64,000 nt of DNA from Phaeotremella fagi (GCA_001599715.1 BCHU01000002.1:1984001-2048000), one strand, 5' to 3'; positions 45,767 through 57,698 are shown, counted from the stretch's first letter. A program made the numbers and translations. The notes: a model not told the origin generated them from the sequence alone.

Positions 45767-46577
45767 ATGTCATCCTCAGAAGTTTCACATGATTCTTTGA
45801 AAATCGATATACCAAGCAATTGTAGTCAAGATACACTTGTTTCGACCAATCAAAGCGTATCAAGAGATTCCCCCCCCAGTTCAAATTCCGAATCCAAATC
45901 CTGCTATGGTGTTCTCAGATATCGCGGGGAGTTTACCCATCATGGGGCCGTTCCAAGCTCTATCGGTTGCGAACCAGCTGGTCAAATCAGTTTTCCAGTT
46001 TCCCTCTCCGGGAAGTCGTCCAGGTGCGACTTGACCATCGACAGAGGAAGAGTTTACTCCATGAACTTCCCAAGTGGAGTAGATACAGCTCATGTTTCAG
46101 TGCAACCAGGCAACAGCTGGACATGGAACTCAGAAATCATGATCGTTCACAACAATCCCAATCGTCTAGAAATCACCACGTCTGTCCAAGGGAACACCTA
46201 TGTTAGCTTTTGGGGTGATGAGGAGAATCAAAAGACATTCACCAGAGCTACCTTAACGAACCCAAAGCCTGAAGGTGAGTGGCAACTTAAGAATGCTGCA
46301 GCTTAACGTCAACCTCAGCAACCACGTTTGTCATTTCGACAGCAAGCTCAAAGTCTGGGTGAGTATCGCTATTTGTAATGTGAATATCGTTAACTCTATG
46401 TTATCAGCTCCAATAGATCGATGAGGTAAGCGAGCAAGTGGAATTTTGTATGTTACTCTCACTGATCCGCACTAAAGTCCTAAACAATCGTCTCACGTTG
46501 CGAAGTTATCTCGTCACCTTATCACCAAGTTCTCCCATGCGAGCCATCCATCCGTCTCTTGGGACATTGAAAAGTAG
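45767..46577 (+). CDS. Tandem-array family protein E
   Basis: Exons 45767-46274, 46319-46358, 46408-46425 and 46478-46577 give 222 codons (221 residues). Starts MSSSEVSHDSLKIDIPSNCS; the longer frame to 45752 begins with TTG. CYGVLRYRGEF is the upstream conserved strand. The core reads RCDLTIDRGRVYSMNFPSGV, DTAHVSVQPG and RLEITTSVQGNTYVSFWGDE, then ATLTNPKPE. The micro-exons encode TTFVISTASSKS and SNRSM. The last exon, using the acceptor ACTAAAG at 46471-46477, ends HPSVSWDIEK, similar to the ends of B and G. Unknown function. Confidence 0.71.
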
Positions 46578-47584
46578 TAAAGGTAGCCTTATTCCTACCG
46601 GTAGAAAAGGAATAGAATCAATTTGCTGTTCTGGTACAAATGAAGTTTAGGACTGTTTTGTACATAACGACAACATGAGGTAAATGCATTCCTAATCTAC
46701 TCGTACCCAGATACACTCTGATTGTTAAAGAGATATGAAGCTCTTTGTAAAACAGAGACCAGCATCAAAAATCATGAGTGCTGATTTATTAGCTGATGAA
46801 AAAGCTTGTGTGGCGGGTACGGGTACCAGTCAAATGTAGTCATGAAGGGTAACATTGGTACATGGTTCAAGAGACACTGGAGTTATCAGACAACATACTT
46901 ATCTAGTGAAACACTTCACAATAAAAAGGAACCTAAGCTCCATTCTGTATTGATAATCTTTGTCTGAGCTAACAACGTTTCATCCTCTTTCCCTTTCGTT
47001 GCGACCGCACCAATGCCACAAATATCGTACTTTTATACGTCTCAGTCATCCATACAAACAGTGAGATGAGGTCGTAAAAATTGAAGCCAATGTCAGGGGG
47101 ATCAATAAGTATATCCAATCCAATAAATGCGTCCATTTGATGATGATGGAGCCGATATGGTTCCCTTGTCTATGCTATTTGTAGTGTTGCGAACAAAACC
47201 TTGAGTCGTGCTTGTTATGCAACTCGTGCTACATTGGAGCAACCATCTCACATAAGATTTCCAGCAATTTCATGAGATGTCTTTCGACAGGCAACCTTAT
47301 AATAAAAGTACCAAATCAACGTTGACGTATATCTTACGTTCCTTTCATAATCCGAAACAAAATCAGTGACAAAAGATTGGAGGGATTTTGTCTGTGCCAT
47401 CGATGACCTTTGTCTCTCGATGAAACATTCAAGGGCGAAACAGCCAAATTTGATTTCCTTCTTTTAACAATGCATAAAAGGCCTACTCTATTGCTGTATG
47501 ACATTACACTCAACATCAATTTTGCAAGAGATATTACCACAAGCACTTTACAACATTCTACCCAGTTACAGTAACTCTTTCTCG
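46578..47584. promoter_or_regulatory. Spacer between array genes E and F
   Basis: 1.0 kb, the longest spacer in the array, with no supportable gene. CATAAAAG at 47473-47480 lies 105 bp before the chosen ATG of gene F and looks like its TATA element. Confidence 0.4.
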
Positions 47585-48436
47585 ATGTCATCCGTTGGTA
47601 CTGATAACAGCCTCAGAGACTCAGTCTGTGTCTTCACTACAGATGACTCTACAACGGCTCTATCCCTTCCACAATCAGACATCTCTCTCTCTACCGACTC
47701 CCCCAATCCACCAACCAACGCTCACGCAACCCTCCAATACCCCCGCGAATTCCATTGGAAAAAATACTATTCGGATGGCAAGCATGAATCTCGTCCTGTA
47801 GACAACACCGTTCCAAGCACTCTCGACATTCCCCTCTCTCAAAACACTGAACTTTCCTCGGCTTTTGATGCTTGCAACATCGACATAGAGAATGGGAGAC
47901 ATTGCATAGTTAGGCTACCCGCAGAGGCTAGAACGGCAAGGTTCACCATTAACCCAAGAACCTTCAACTCTGGTATTTCTAGGGTGAATATGTACTCTGA
48001 GGTTGGTTCTGATTATCTCAAGGATAATCTCAAAGAGTTTGAGGTCACCACATCTGCTCGTGGTACCAGTTGCTTCACATTTCCGACAAAGGATGGTGAT
48101 GCTGAGTGCGAAATTAAAAATCCAAAACAGAAGTGTGAGTGATAAACAGAGTTGCAAGCGAAAAACTGATGTCTTCAGCCGCCACGTTCGTAGTCACCAC
48201 ATGTGATGACGAAAATGGGTAGGTCACTTCTTTGTTGAACACTCAATCAAATTAAAACTGACATGCGATGTTAGAGGTAAACCATCAGTTCGGTGAGTAC
48301 ATTCAATTTATCCTCTTGAAAGTGTGACATGTTTTGCGCTGAATCCTCTACCAGACGCAAGGAGAAGTTTCATTATCTCAAAGAAATTGCCTCCCATTTC
48401 CATCAACGAGCCACTGCCACTCTAAGCGAGATTTAG
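47585..48436 (+). CDS. Tandem-array family protein F
   Basis: Exons 47585-48134, 48179-48218, 48275-48292 and 48355-48436 give 230 codons (229 residues). An in-frame ATG at 47498 lies only 18 bp after the TATA-like CATAAAAG, so 47585 (MSSVGTDNSLRDSV, like MSSSEV of gene E) is preferred. The core is CNIDIENGRHCIVRLPAEAR, TARFTINPRT and LKEFEVTTSARGTSCFTFPT, then CEIKNPKQK. The micro-exons encode ATFVVTTCDDEN and GKPSV. The last exon reads RKEKFHYLKEIASHFHQRAT and ends LSEI. No signal peptide or membrane segment. Function unknown. Confidence 0.71.
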
Positions 48437-48889
48437 AACGTCGTCTCACACTGAGATTGGACATGTATATGAGGTATGCCAGGGTTGAGAAATCGGAGTT
48501 TGTCCGGAGGTCTCCAGTTTTTGTACTGCAAGATTGCTTTTTCTAGAACAAATGTGGACCATACTGTATGTAGCGACGAGGATGCAGCCGTCGGCATACT
48601 GTAATGTCGAATGTCAGTGGTGTAACGTTTCTAGCCAATCCTTTTAACATACATTGCAAACAGTTAGAACTCCTTTAATAATTCCGAGTCACAAACTGAC
48701 ACTGTACAGTATTATACTTGAACTGATCCTCCTTTTGACTTGCAATCCTCCCTTAAGTTCCATTGTTCTCACCGTCCACGACTGGCGGACTGGTCGTACA
48801 TTATTTGGTTTTATATATCATCTCTCAATTCGTTTCCCTCCAAATTCATCGACAATCATAAACCTCAAGAGAATTCTTATTGATCTATC
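48437..48889. promoter_or_regulatory. Spacer between array genes F and G, with TATA-like element
   Basis: 453 bp. TTATATATCA at 48811-48820 lies about 75 bp before the gene G ATG. The 142-codon frame at 48654-49082 overlaps gene G in another phase and is not called. Confidence 0.4.
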
Positions 48890-49680
48890 ATGGGTTCAGA
48901 TAAAGAACGAACATCGAACACCGCTATTGAGGAATGCAACTCAGAGAAATCGAGTCAAACTCATTCAGAAACCGTCACCAACGATTCACTCCCTTGTAAA
49001 GCAGACACAGAAGGAACTCTATTCTACTTTGGTGACATCGGTGATCCTAGTACCACAGAGAACGACGAACCTGCTTCAATAATCTCACTACCTTTATCGA
49101 TGATCAGTAAACACAGTGTTGTATCTACAGAGTGTAAATTCACCATAGACACTGGAAGGAGATATGGGGCAGTACTACCAGATACAGCGATTTCAGCAAA
49201 CCTTTTAGTACGAAACAGTGCTTGCCCTGGATCCCGTTCGGAAATAAGTCTAGTCGGGAGATACCTTGAGTCATTTCGAGTGACTGTCGAAGCTGGATCT
49301 AAAGCAGATATCGAGTATAAGAGTGGTCATGACTCCATGGATACACCGCTAGTTGCTCATGTTCAGAATCCGGGCCCGGACAGTGAGTATACAACAATCA
49401 AAAGTTCACTAAAATTTACTGAAACACTATTTCCTTCTCCTTTAGAAGTTACATACACTTTCTATACCAAGTCAAGAAATGGGTGAGCTACTTTTCCATG
49501 ATGTTGCCAGCCGACGCTGATTACGAAAACTTTAGCCACAAACCTTGGATTCAGTAAGCTTATGATTTTCTGATTTTAGAATCCACGCTGATCGACTTGT
49601 GTAGTAAAAAGCACAATTTGAAGGATCTGGGTCATCGTCATGATCAATCTACGGCTTTCTGGGTGAACTTAGACGCATAG
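48890..49680 (+). CDS. Tandem-array family protein G
   Basis: Exons 48890-49382, 49446-49482, 49536-49553 and 49605-49680 give 208 codons (207 residues). Starts MGSDKERTSNTAIEECNSEK and passes through an acidic/Ser region to EGTLFYFGDIGD. The core, the cleanest of the family, is CKFTIDTGRRYGAVLPDTAI, SANLLVRNSACPGSRSEISL and LESFRVTVEAGSKADIEYKS, then PLVAHVQNPGPD. The 37-nt micro-exon encodes VTYTFYTKSRN, the 18-nt micro-exon HKPWI. The last exon ends HDQSTAFWVNLDA. Last member of the array; HCS1 follows on the same strand. Function unknown. Confidence 0.72.
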
Positions 49681-50038
49681 GATCATAGGATAATGAGTGG
49701 GTAGGACGCGAAGAATGGAGGATGCCACAAATCGAGTAAGGTCATGGTGGATTTTGGATAGATTGTAACAAGCAAAAGCGAGAAGAGAGGAGGGAAAGTC
49801 GGGATTGAATGAAATGAAAGGAAGAGTGACCGTTGTGAACTAAGACCTCAGTAAGACTCATAGCCTTCTGAAGCAAAAGTGAAGTCGTTAGAGCGACAAT
49901 GATCCAATGGAGACGTTTAAATCTCGATTGATGTTCTGGTGCCTGAAAACGTAAACAGCTTCGAAATTGTTTCAATCTACAACCAAGTTAACAGTATTGT
50001 ATTTCAACAATTCCTTGTGATATACCCCATACGAAGTA
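49681..50038. promoter_or_regulatory. Spacer between array gene G and HCS1
   Basis: 358 bp holding the terminator of gene G and the promoter of HCS1. A minus-strand frame here has only a TTG start and nothing recognisable. Confidence 0.4.
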
Positions 50039-53000
50039 ATGGAGATACCCATCAATGATATCCAGAAACCTAGTCTCAAGGAACTAGAAGCTTTTCTGGA
50101 AAGACACAAAGCTTTACTCCAGCTCGAAAGGGACGCCGAGGAAGAACAGACCAGATTACTAAATTCGAATTGTTCACCTCGATTACTTGAACAACGAGGT
50201 TTAGCGTTGGGTGGATTGGGAGTTACGTCGATCAATGTTGGACTAGGTGGTAAAAAGTGAGTCCTCCTCATATCCCGTCCCGTCTTCCTCCCCTATGTGA
50301 TGATTGACCTTCTCAACAGCTTGATCGAGCTCTATCGACCATTGGCTTATCACACTACTTCCAATCTTCCACCCCATACCTTCAGAAATGGCGAACCTGC
50401 CAGGATAGAAGGTCACATAACTTCAAACTCGAATACTAAAGCCAAAAAAACTTCCAAGAAAGCTGAGACTGATGATGACGAGACGGCTGTCGAAGGTGTC
50501 GTTTATAGAGTGTCAAGGGATAAGGTGGTCATAGCTGTTGATGGTAATAAGGAGATCAATCTACCAGAGAGACTTCGTTTGTCAGTAAATTCAATCTTAT
50601 GAGTGAAGTATCTATTAACTAACAGTCTTATAGATTGAAACTCGCCAATTCAGTCACCTTTGATCGAATGGACCGAACTATCTCACATGTTCAGCGAATA
50701 GTCTTGCCTGACCCAACAGCTCCGTCAAGCTCACGTATATTCAACCTACCTCTGATAAATTCACTTCTTGGTATAGAAAGTCCTCAATGGCTCGATACCG
50801 TTCCACCCACTTTTACGGAAACAGAGAAAAATGAGGAGGAACAAACAACAGATATAGAATGGTTCGATCAAAATCTCAATGAAAGTCAAAAGGAAGCTAT
50901 TCGATTTTGTTTGAAAGCTGAGAACATTGCTTGTATACATGGACCGCCTGGTGTAAGTCTACATGTTGACTCATAGATCGTCACTTGACTGACGGAGACC
51001 AGACGGGCAAAACTCATACTCTCATTGAATTGGTTTTTCAACTCCTCACCAGACCTTCTCCAACATCACCTACCACACCCCCAAGAATCCTCATAACCAC
51101 ACCTTCAAATTTAGCTCTAGACAATCTACTTCTCCGCTTGCACATCTTGACCAAAACCAATGAAAAGTATGGAAAAATCTTACCGGAAGGATCGATACTT
51201 CGTCTAGGTCACCCGACAAAGGTGCACAAAGATTTGATCGGAGAGACTTTAGATTATAGAGCTACTTTCGGTGATCAGGGTGAATTGTTGAGAGATGTTG
51301 GGAAAGAGTTGGGTGATACTTTGGGAGTTCTTTCTAAGAAACGTGGAGAGAAGGGTGCGGTCAAGGGGAAGGATAGGGGTAAGAAATGGGATGATGTTAA
51401 AGCTTTACGGAAGGAGTGAGTTCTATTTCCCTCTGATATAATCATTCACTGATCTTGGATAAGATATCGACAGAGGGAATCGAAAGTGGTAACAAGTGTC
51501 GTGAATACCGCCCAAGTATGTATCGTTCGTTATCGATTCTGTACTCCCACTGATAATGTCCTAAGGTCGTTCTCGCAACATGCCACGGTGCAGGATCGAA
51601 ACAACTCAACAACCTCTTGTTTGACATAGCGATTGTTGACGAGGCTACTCAAGCTGTCGAAGCGGTCTGTTGGGTACCAATCCTGAAGTCTCGGAAATTG
51701 ATTCTGGCGGGAGATCCTCAGCAGGTCAGTGAACTGTTTGATGCTTATGAAACTGAATATTGATCGTAAACGCAGTTACCTCCTACCATCCTGAGTAAGA
51801 ACGAAAAACTACCCATGAGGACGATCGAGAAGGTAAAGTCAGGTTCTATTTCAAATTCAGATGACAATGGAACGAAGATGGGGAAACCGTCCGATAAAAG
51901 TAATGAGGAGGATGTCGAGGATGGAGCGTCCAATGGTGCAAATTTGGAGATCAACGATGCAGGTCAACCTCCGATCGCATCAGAATTGGAGGAAAATGAT
52001 GATAGTTCAGGCACTAAATCTTCGACGGCACCTGAGAATAATTCTTCTGAAGAACGGACTTCCAATGACATTGTATCAACAACTGAGGATAACCCAGTGA
52101 TTATTGACAACGACGACACCCACGAAAACAAAACCAGTTTAGAAGAACATCTCTCCCTTACGTCCCTCGACTCCAAACGATACCTCCGTCCTCCACGCAC
52201 ATTGGAGACCACACTCTTTGACAGATTAGAGAGACTCTACGGAGAAGGTATAAAGCGAGTATTGAAAGTCCAATATCGGTAAGTCTCAATGATCGTAAAA
52301 GTTGTCACACCTAACCAAAAATTCTAACATAGAATGAATGAAAAGATAGCCTCCTTCCCGTCCTCAGAACTATATTCATCCAACCTGATCTCATCTGAAT
52401 CAGTTGCCAAAAGGACTCTCCTCGATCTACCTACTATCATCGATAAAGAATCCGAAGATTCCATCGAGACGTTGGGTCCAACTGTCGTTTTTTTCGATAC
52501 CGCCGGATGTGAATTTTATGAGAAATCAGAAAACGACCCGGATGGAAATGGTAAGAACACCACGAAATCTTTAGGTGAAGGTAGTAAATCCAACGAAAAC
52601 GAGGCTGAGGTAGTGATAAAATGGGCTAGGAAATTGGTAAGTCCATCCCAAAAACATCTAATTGCGAATATTGATATAAAGAAATTTAGGTATCACTCGG
52701 AGTCCCACCTAATGAAATCGGAATCATCACACCGTATCAATCCCAAGTAACTCTAATCTCTCAATCACTAAACGAAGAATATCCGGAGATGACGATAGGT
52801 TCAGTAGACGGTTTACAAGGTCAAGAGAGGGATTCGATTACCCTCAGTTTGGTCAGATCGAATGCGAAAGGTGAAATTGGATTTTTGGGGGAATATAGGA
52901 GATTGAATGTGGCTATGACGAGAGCTAGACGACAGTTGGTATGTCTGTCTACATTTGTTTTTGGTTGAGCGAGAACTGATGGGATTAGTGTGTGGTCGGT

Positions 53001-53096
53001 GATTCTTCTACTGTCGGGAAGGGGAGTGGATATTTGAAGAAATGGATGGACTGGTTGGAGAATGAAGCTGATGTCAGATGGCCTGGGGATATTTAG
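50039..53096 (+). CDS. HCS1: DNA helicase A / IGHMBP2-type superfamily 1 helicase
   Basis: A UPF1-like SF1B 5'-3' helicase related to yeast Hcs1 and human IGHMBP2, an ATP-driven unwinder of nucleic acid. The N-terminus has a coiled helix (KELEAFLERHKALLQLERDA) and the family block GLALGGLGVTSINVGLGGKK. The 1B-like beta-barrel includes EGVVYRVSRDKVVIAVDGNK. Motif Q region is NESQKEAIRFCL. Motif I GPPGTGKT is split by an intron (donor 50953, acceptor 51002). Motif II is VDEATQAVEAV near 51640, and motif III GDPQQ|LPPTIL spans another intron near 51725-51780. A long acidic Ser/Asn/Glu insertion (51840-52180) follows, then RMNEKIASFPSSELY, motif V SVDGLQGQERDS near 52805 and motif VI NVAMTRARRQL near 52910. 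Ends WPGDI, TAG 53094-53096. About nine exons. Confidence 0.92.
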
Positions 53097-53347
53097 CTTA
53101 GACATACGGCAGGATTCTTGGGATTTGCTTAATGTCAATGTTGTAGCTTGACACTCTCACAGAGTGGACTTTACGATCCATGTAATAATCAACATCTTGC
53201 AATCTCCTTGAAAACGAATTCAACAATGCATACAAGAACAGTGGGTATAACGTGAATATTAAATACGAATAGTAATATAAAAGAGTACTAATACTATACA
53301 ACCAAGCGACTGACAAAAAGGGTCAAACAGAAGAAAAAACATAGTTT

Positions 53348-56300
53348 TTAGATGGTTTTCGCAAATTGAATGAATCCAGCTAAACCTTGATATTTACCAT
53401 CCGAAGTTGCCCCATAATCAGCTAGAGTTTTCCCTAGTTCGTCACGCCAGATACCGTCCGTATCTACTAAACCGTATTTCAAGGTGTTTTGATTCGATAT
53501 CAGTGCTATATTAACATTTTCATCAGTTTACCATTACAAATACTTAATGTGAATAATTGAACTTACTGTCCATCATTTCAGCTACTATCTGTTTGGAATC
53601 TATCATCACGTTAACTTCTTGACTGTGGAACCAACTTTGTGAATCTGATTCGGAGAAACGTTAGAATAAGAAATATTCGAATGGACGTACCTTGATTACC
53701 GTTCCCGATGATCAAGACTTGATCGTCATAAGCAGCGAATTTGATATGACAATTACGTTGTTTCTTGACTGCGTTCAAAGGTCTAACTTGATCTTTACCA
53801 GTGTACCTATCAGTCGATCCATCAGCTTTCTAATACAAAATCAAGAAGCTTGATTGACTTACCAATAAATTTTCAAATGCTGTTCTTTACCTTCACTCTT
53901 CAATTTCTTGTATAACCGATCAACGACTTGTTCGTTCGTCCCACCCTGGAAAGGAATCGATTCTCCTTTATCGTTAAATCCTAAAGTGATAACATTAATA
54001 ATGTTTAATTTCCTGGATAGATTGGGGTCATACCTAAATCTAGAAGAAGTACCACTTCGACACCTCTTCTACAAGTTTGTTTGATGGCTCTAACGATCGG
54101 ACGAGCGTTCAGAGTCGGTGTTTGACTATCGTTCTAAGTCAGTTACATGACTGTCGTGTTTGACGATCTGCTCACATGAAAACTTTTTTCTGGGCATATC
54201 GGAAACCAGCTAACCAAGCTGCGTTCTGTGGATTTCGAATATCTAAAAATAAACGTGTCAGCTGTTATCGTGTGAATCTGAAACGACGTACCATGATGAC
54301 CAGGGAATCCGTGTGGTTTCCTACAACACATAGCTATAGGGAAAGGATCATGGGGTTGATGAACGACATGAGGTCTGAAGTTATCTAGATCATCTGAATC
54401 TTCAACTGTTGCCCAAGCCTCCGAAAGAACTCCCGTAGCATCTAAAGTTTAAATATCAGCACGGCTATCTCCCTGGAATAGAATAAGAACTTGTACTTAC
54501 TGAATCGTTTTGACATCTGATATAATCTAGCTGTACCTTTACCCTCTGGTACTTCCGAATCACCGTTATCTAAAACGACTTTCTTCTCGGTAACGTCTTT
54601 AGTGTTTTCAGTGATTTTTTCATCTGACGTCAGTTGATCACCAGTGGGAGAGATTGCAGCCGAAGTCGAAACTTCATCAGGCATCAGGGCGGTCAAAGGT
54701 AGCGGAGTCCCAGTCCCATCTTTAGGTCCATCATCTTTAATCGCTCTCTCCACTGCATCAGGTACAGCCGTAGTCGGCGTGACGAGTTTCACCGAACTAG
54801 CAGCTGGTGAATCCACCAATGTCATATCCATGAATTTACCCGTTCCACCAATATCCTTAGTTTCCAATGGCGCGAACATGACATGAGGATGTGGTTTGGA
54901 TGTATCTTCCGTTGACGGGATATCGTCGTGGGTCGTTGGTTTCGGATATAGATGGGTTGTTGAAGGTTCAGGATAGGATTTTGATTTGACTGGGAAAGCG
55001 TCACCGTTCAAGGTTGGGGAGGTTGCTGCTTCCGAGGGATCGGTTGGTAGTGTGAGATGAGCGTTTGCAGCTGTTATCGCAGCAGTTTGATCGTCTTGGA
55101 AATCTATTTTCATCAGTTTACGGAACAAGAATTGGAATTGCCAACAGGTCCACATACGGGTAGTTCCAAATTCAGTCTGACTAGTTCGTCGACTCCCCAT
55201 CCGACTATTACTCCTACTATTACTTCTACTCCCAACATTCAAACTCCATCTATCTCTAAACTCCCGTAACTCCTTCATAGCATCTCTAGCCTTTGCCTCT
55301 AATTCCTCACCAGGTGCCCAAGTAGCCAACGAATGACGTTGCTCAGCCATAGCTTTTCTGACTACGTCCCGAAATCTTTCTTTCGCTGGATGATCTTCGT
55401 TTTCATCGTTTAGATCTTTCGTTTGTCTTCTTAAAAGTAATCTAGCTGCTTTGGCTGCTTTTAGAATTTCAATGTCGTCAAAGTAAGGGTTGTCTTCTTG
55501 GAAAAGATATTTTGTTTCTCCGTTTTCGTCTTTCGGGGGAACGTAGGGCTGGGTCATACATGGTAACAGTGGGGTGAGTTTGTTGTACCATGAGTGCAGG
55601 GCTACTTCGTAGAACGCATCGACCACTGGTCCTTCCAAATGCGTCATGAGTTCGAGATTCGGTCGATCTAAATGGTCAGCGTTTTGGTGTGATAAGACGA
55701 CCTACCTTGAATATTGTTACTATTCAGCAAAGCAACTTTACGATCGACAATTAAGAACTTCGCATGGAAAGTGCCTAACAAGACTTTATGAAAGTTCTGC
55801 ACAGATGTAAGTCACGAAGCAGGAAAGGGAGAAGCATTTGCACGACTCACAATGACCTCTAGTTCCAAACCTTCAACTTCCGAAGGCCCAGGTAAATCAA
55901 GAGGTGTCCAAGCGTTGTTATTGACAAACGCATGAGCGTTCCACAGTTGTTCCCAACTTCCACGATCGTACATGATCTTAACTACGACTTTTGGTCTCTT
56001 TTCCTTAAGAACTTTTGCGGAGAGATCACGCAGGGATTGAGATATTGTGTTAACGGAATTCGAGGGTCTGCCGATATAAATCACTTGAAAAACAATCAGT
56101 GGGAAATGAATCAACTTACTGCCAATAATTCGTCGCTAGGAACACCTCCTTTTCAGCTCTGATGATAACATCCCTATAATGTTGCATGATATCCGGTATC
56201 AAACTGATAATTGACAAAGGCATCGTAGTCGTCGACCCCAATAGATCAGGTGGTACCAGACCAGACAAAGGGTCTCTATTCAAAGTAGGTAAAAGAGATA

Positions 56301-56884
56301 AATACATCTAAAAAAAATCAAACGTTAGTTCCTAAACTCCAAAAGTGAGATAAACTCTTCTAACCCACCTGCCAAAACAAAGGTGTAACCTTGACTCTAC
56401 CTTCAACCTCCTCATCCTGACCTTCCAACCACCAACCAGCCTTTTCTCTCAATTCACTCCCCTTAGCCTCCCACTCCAATCGTTCCTTCTCACTAAGTCC
56501 ATGGATAATACTATGTTTAACTTTGAAACGTCTAACCAATCGTTTGATCGGGTTAGGTTGCGGGAAAACGGTGTTGATCGCTCGTCCAGCTGAATGATTG
56601 GGGTGTTTGATTAGGTGTGATGAGATTGTTTTGGGTTGGGGTTTGGAGGTTGGAGGAGGTTTGGGGGTTGGGGAGGAGGTGCTGGGTGTTGAGGTTGGGG
56701 TGGTTGCTCGTGGTCTGTGTGGTTGGGGTGGTGGTGATGGATCGATAGTTGGGTTTGGGTTCGGTGAGGATTCTTTAGGGGGGAATGCGTATTCGGTAGC
56801 AATGACTCCGTTGGTATTTCCGTTCTCTTTGAGTACCTCGGTATTCACCTTCTCTGGTATTGGTCCTTGAGGATCAACCGACAT
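53348..56884 (-). CDS. Phospholipase D family protein with two HKD motifs
   Basis: A large protein (about 850 residues). The N-terminal exon (ATG 56884) is Pro/Ser-rich (MSVDPQGPIPEKVNTEVLKE...). It is followed by SHLIKHPNHSAGRAINTVFP and a catalytic domain with KEVFLATNYWQ near 56120 and VVKIMYDRGSWEQLWN. The first HxK motif is FHAKFLIVDRKVALLNSNNI near 55740-55680. A long exon (55647-54442) carries MTHLEGPVVDAFYEVALHSW and a disordered Ser/Thr/Pro region. The second motif is HIKFAAYDDQVLIIGNGNQD near 53750-53690. The C-terminus ends FIQFAKTI, TAA at 53348-53350. Both HxK(x4)D(x6)GxxN signatures are intact, so it should hydrolyse or transfer phosphatidyl groups. No transmembrane segment seen. 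It resembles fungal PLD-like proteins rather than the PX/PH-domain Spo14 type. Confidence 0.82.
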
Positions 56885-57698
56885 TGCGAAAGTGGGTATG
56901 GTGTCTGGGTTCCAATGGTTGAGATGAAAGAGAAAGGTTGATTTCAGATCCTTGGATACACCTTCCTATCTTTCCTTTTGATGGCTGTGCTGAGATGTTG
57001 ATGTACAGGATCCGAGCAATGACCCCTTCCCTAAAGTTAATGAGGAGGTGATGTTTGAGTTTGAGTATTAAATGTTTCGGGTATTGATTGATCGCAGTCG
57101 TTGATGGATTGAAGGGGGTGCTGACAAGTAAGAACCCACTCTGATGCAGTGGAGTGATGATATTATATGATATGGTATGCTGGCTACTCGTAGATACGGT
57201 ATGAATTTGAATTTGAATTTGACTATGTATGTCAATAAATAATGTCCATTAATGCTATGCTGTTCTATTTCTCACTACGATGACTTCATGCCGTTTCCGT
57301 CCAAATACGAGTACGCTCTGCCCTGACCGTCACCCAACTTATAACTGATTTCTCGACCGAGGTTATGGTAAGTCTGAGTCTATGAGTACACCACTCCATG
57401 CATCTGCAGACGAGTACGTCCATTCGAGGTCACCTATCAGGAGGATAACCATACTTATACCATTATATATGCATACTGTAAAGGTCAGTCCATGCACCAT
57501 AGGAGTCTTCTAAGTATAATGCTACCTTATACAGTCCCCCCTATTTAACTTCCCCCGGTACAACCGGGATTTGTGGAGGTAGATCCACCTTTCACTAGAG
57601 CTCCGCTAAAAAGAACAAGAAGAACAAGAAGAACAAGAAGAACAAGAAGACATATAACAACCAACCAAAGAAACATCTCCAACTACCCCCAAAACACA
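56885..57698. promoter_or_regulatory. Shared upstream region between the PLD gene and AGX1
   Basis: 814 bp between divergent starts. Contains a 9-bp tandem repeat close to AGX1 (listed separately) and a GAATTTGAATTTGAATTTGA triplet at about 57200-57220. No gene supported. Confidence 0.45.
57611..57649 (+). repeat. AAGAACAAG tandem repeat
   Basis: Four perfect 9-bp units AAGAACAAG in a row (57611-57646) plus AAG, 50-88 bp upstream of the AGX1 ATG and therefore probably in its 5' UTR or core promoter. Purine-rich, no stop to read through as it is upstream of the coding start. Confidence 0.8.

Noticed and set aside
47498..47584. Earlier ATG for array gene F (47498)
   Set aside because: Lies only 18 bp after the TATA-like CATAAAAG, so it is probably upstream of the transcript start; the MSSxxx start at 47585 matches gene E.
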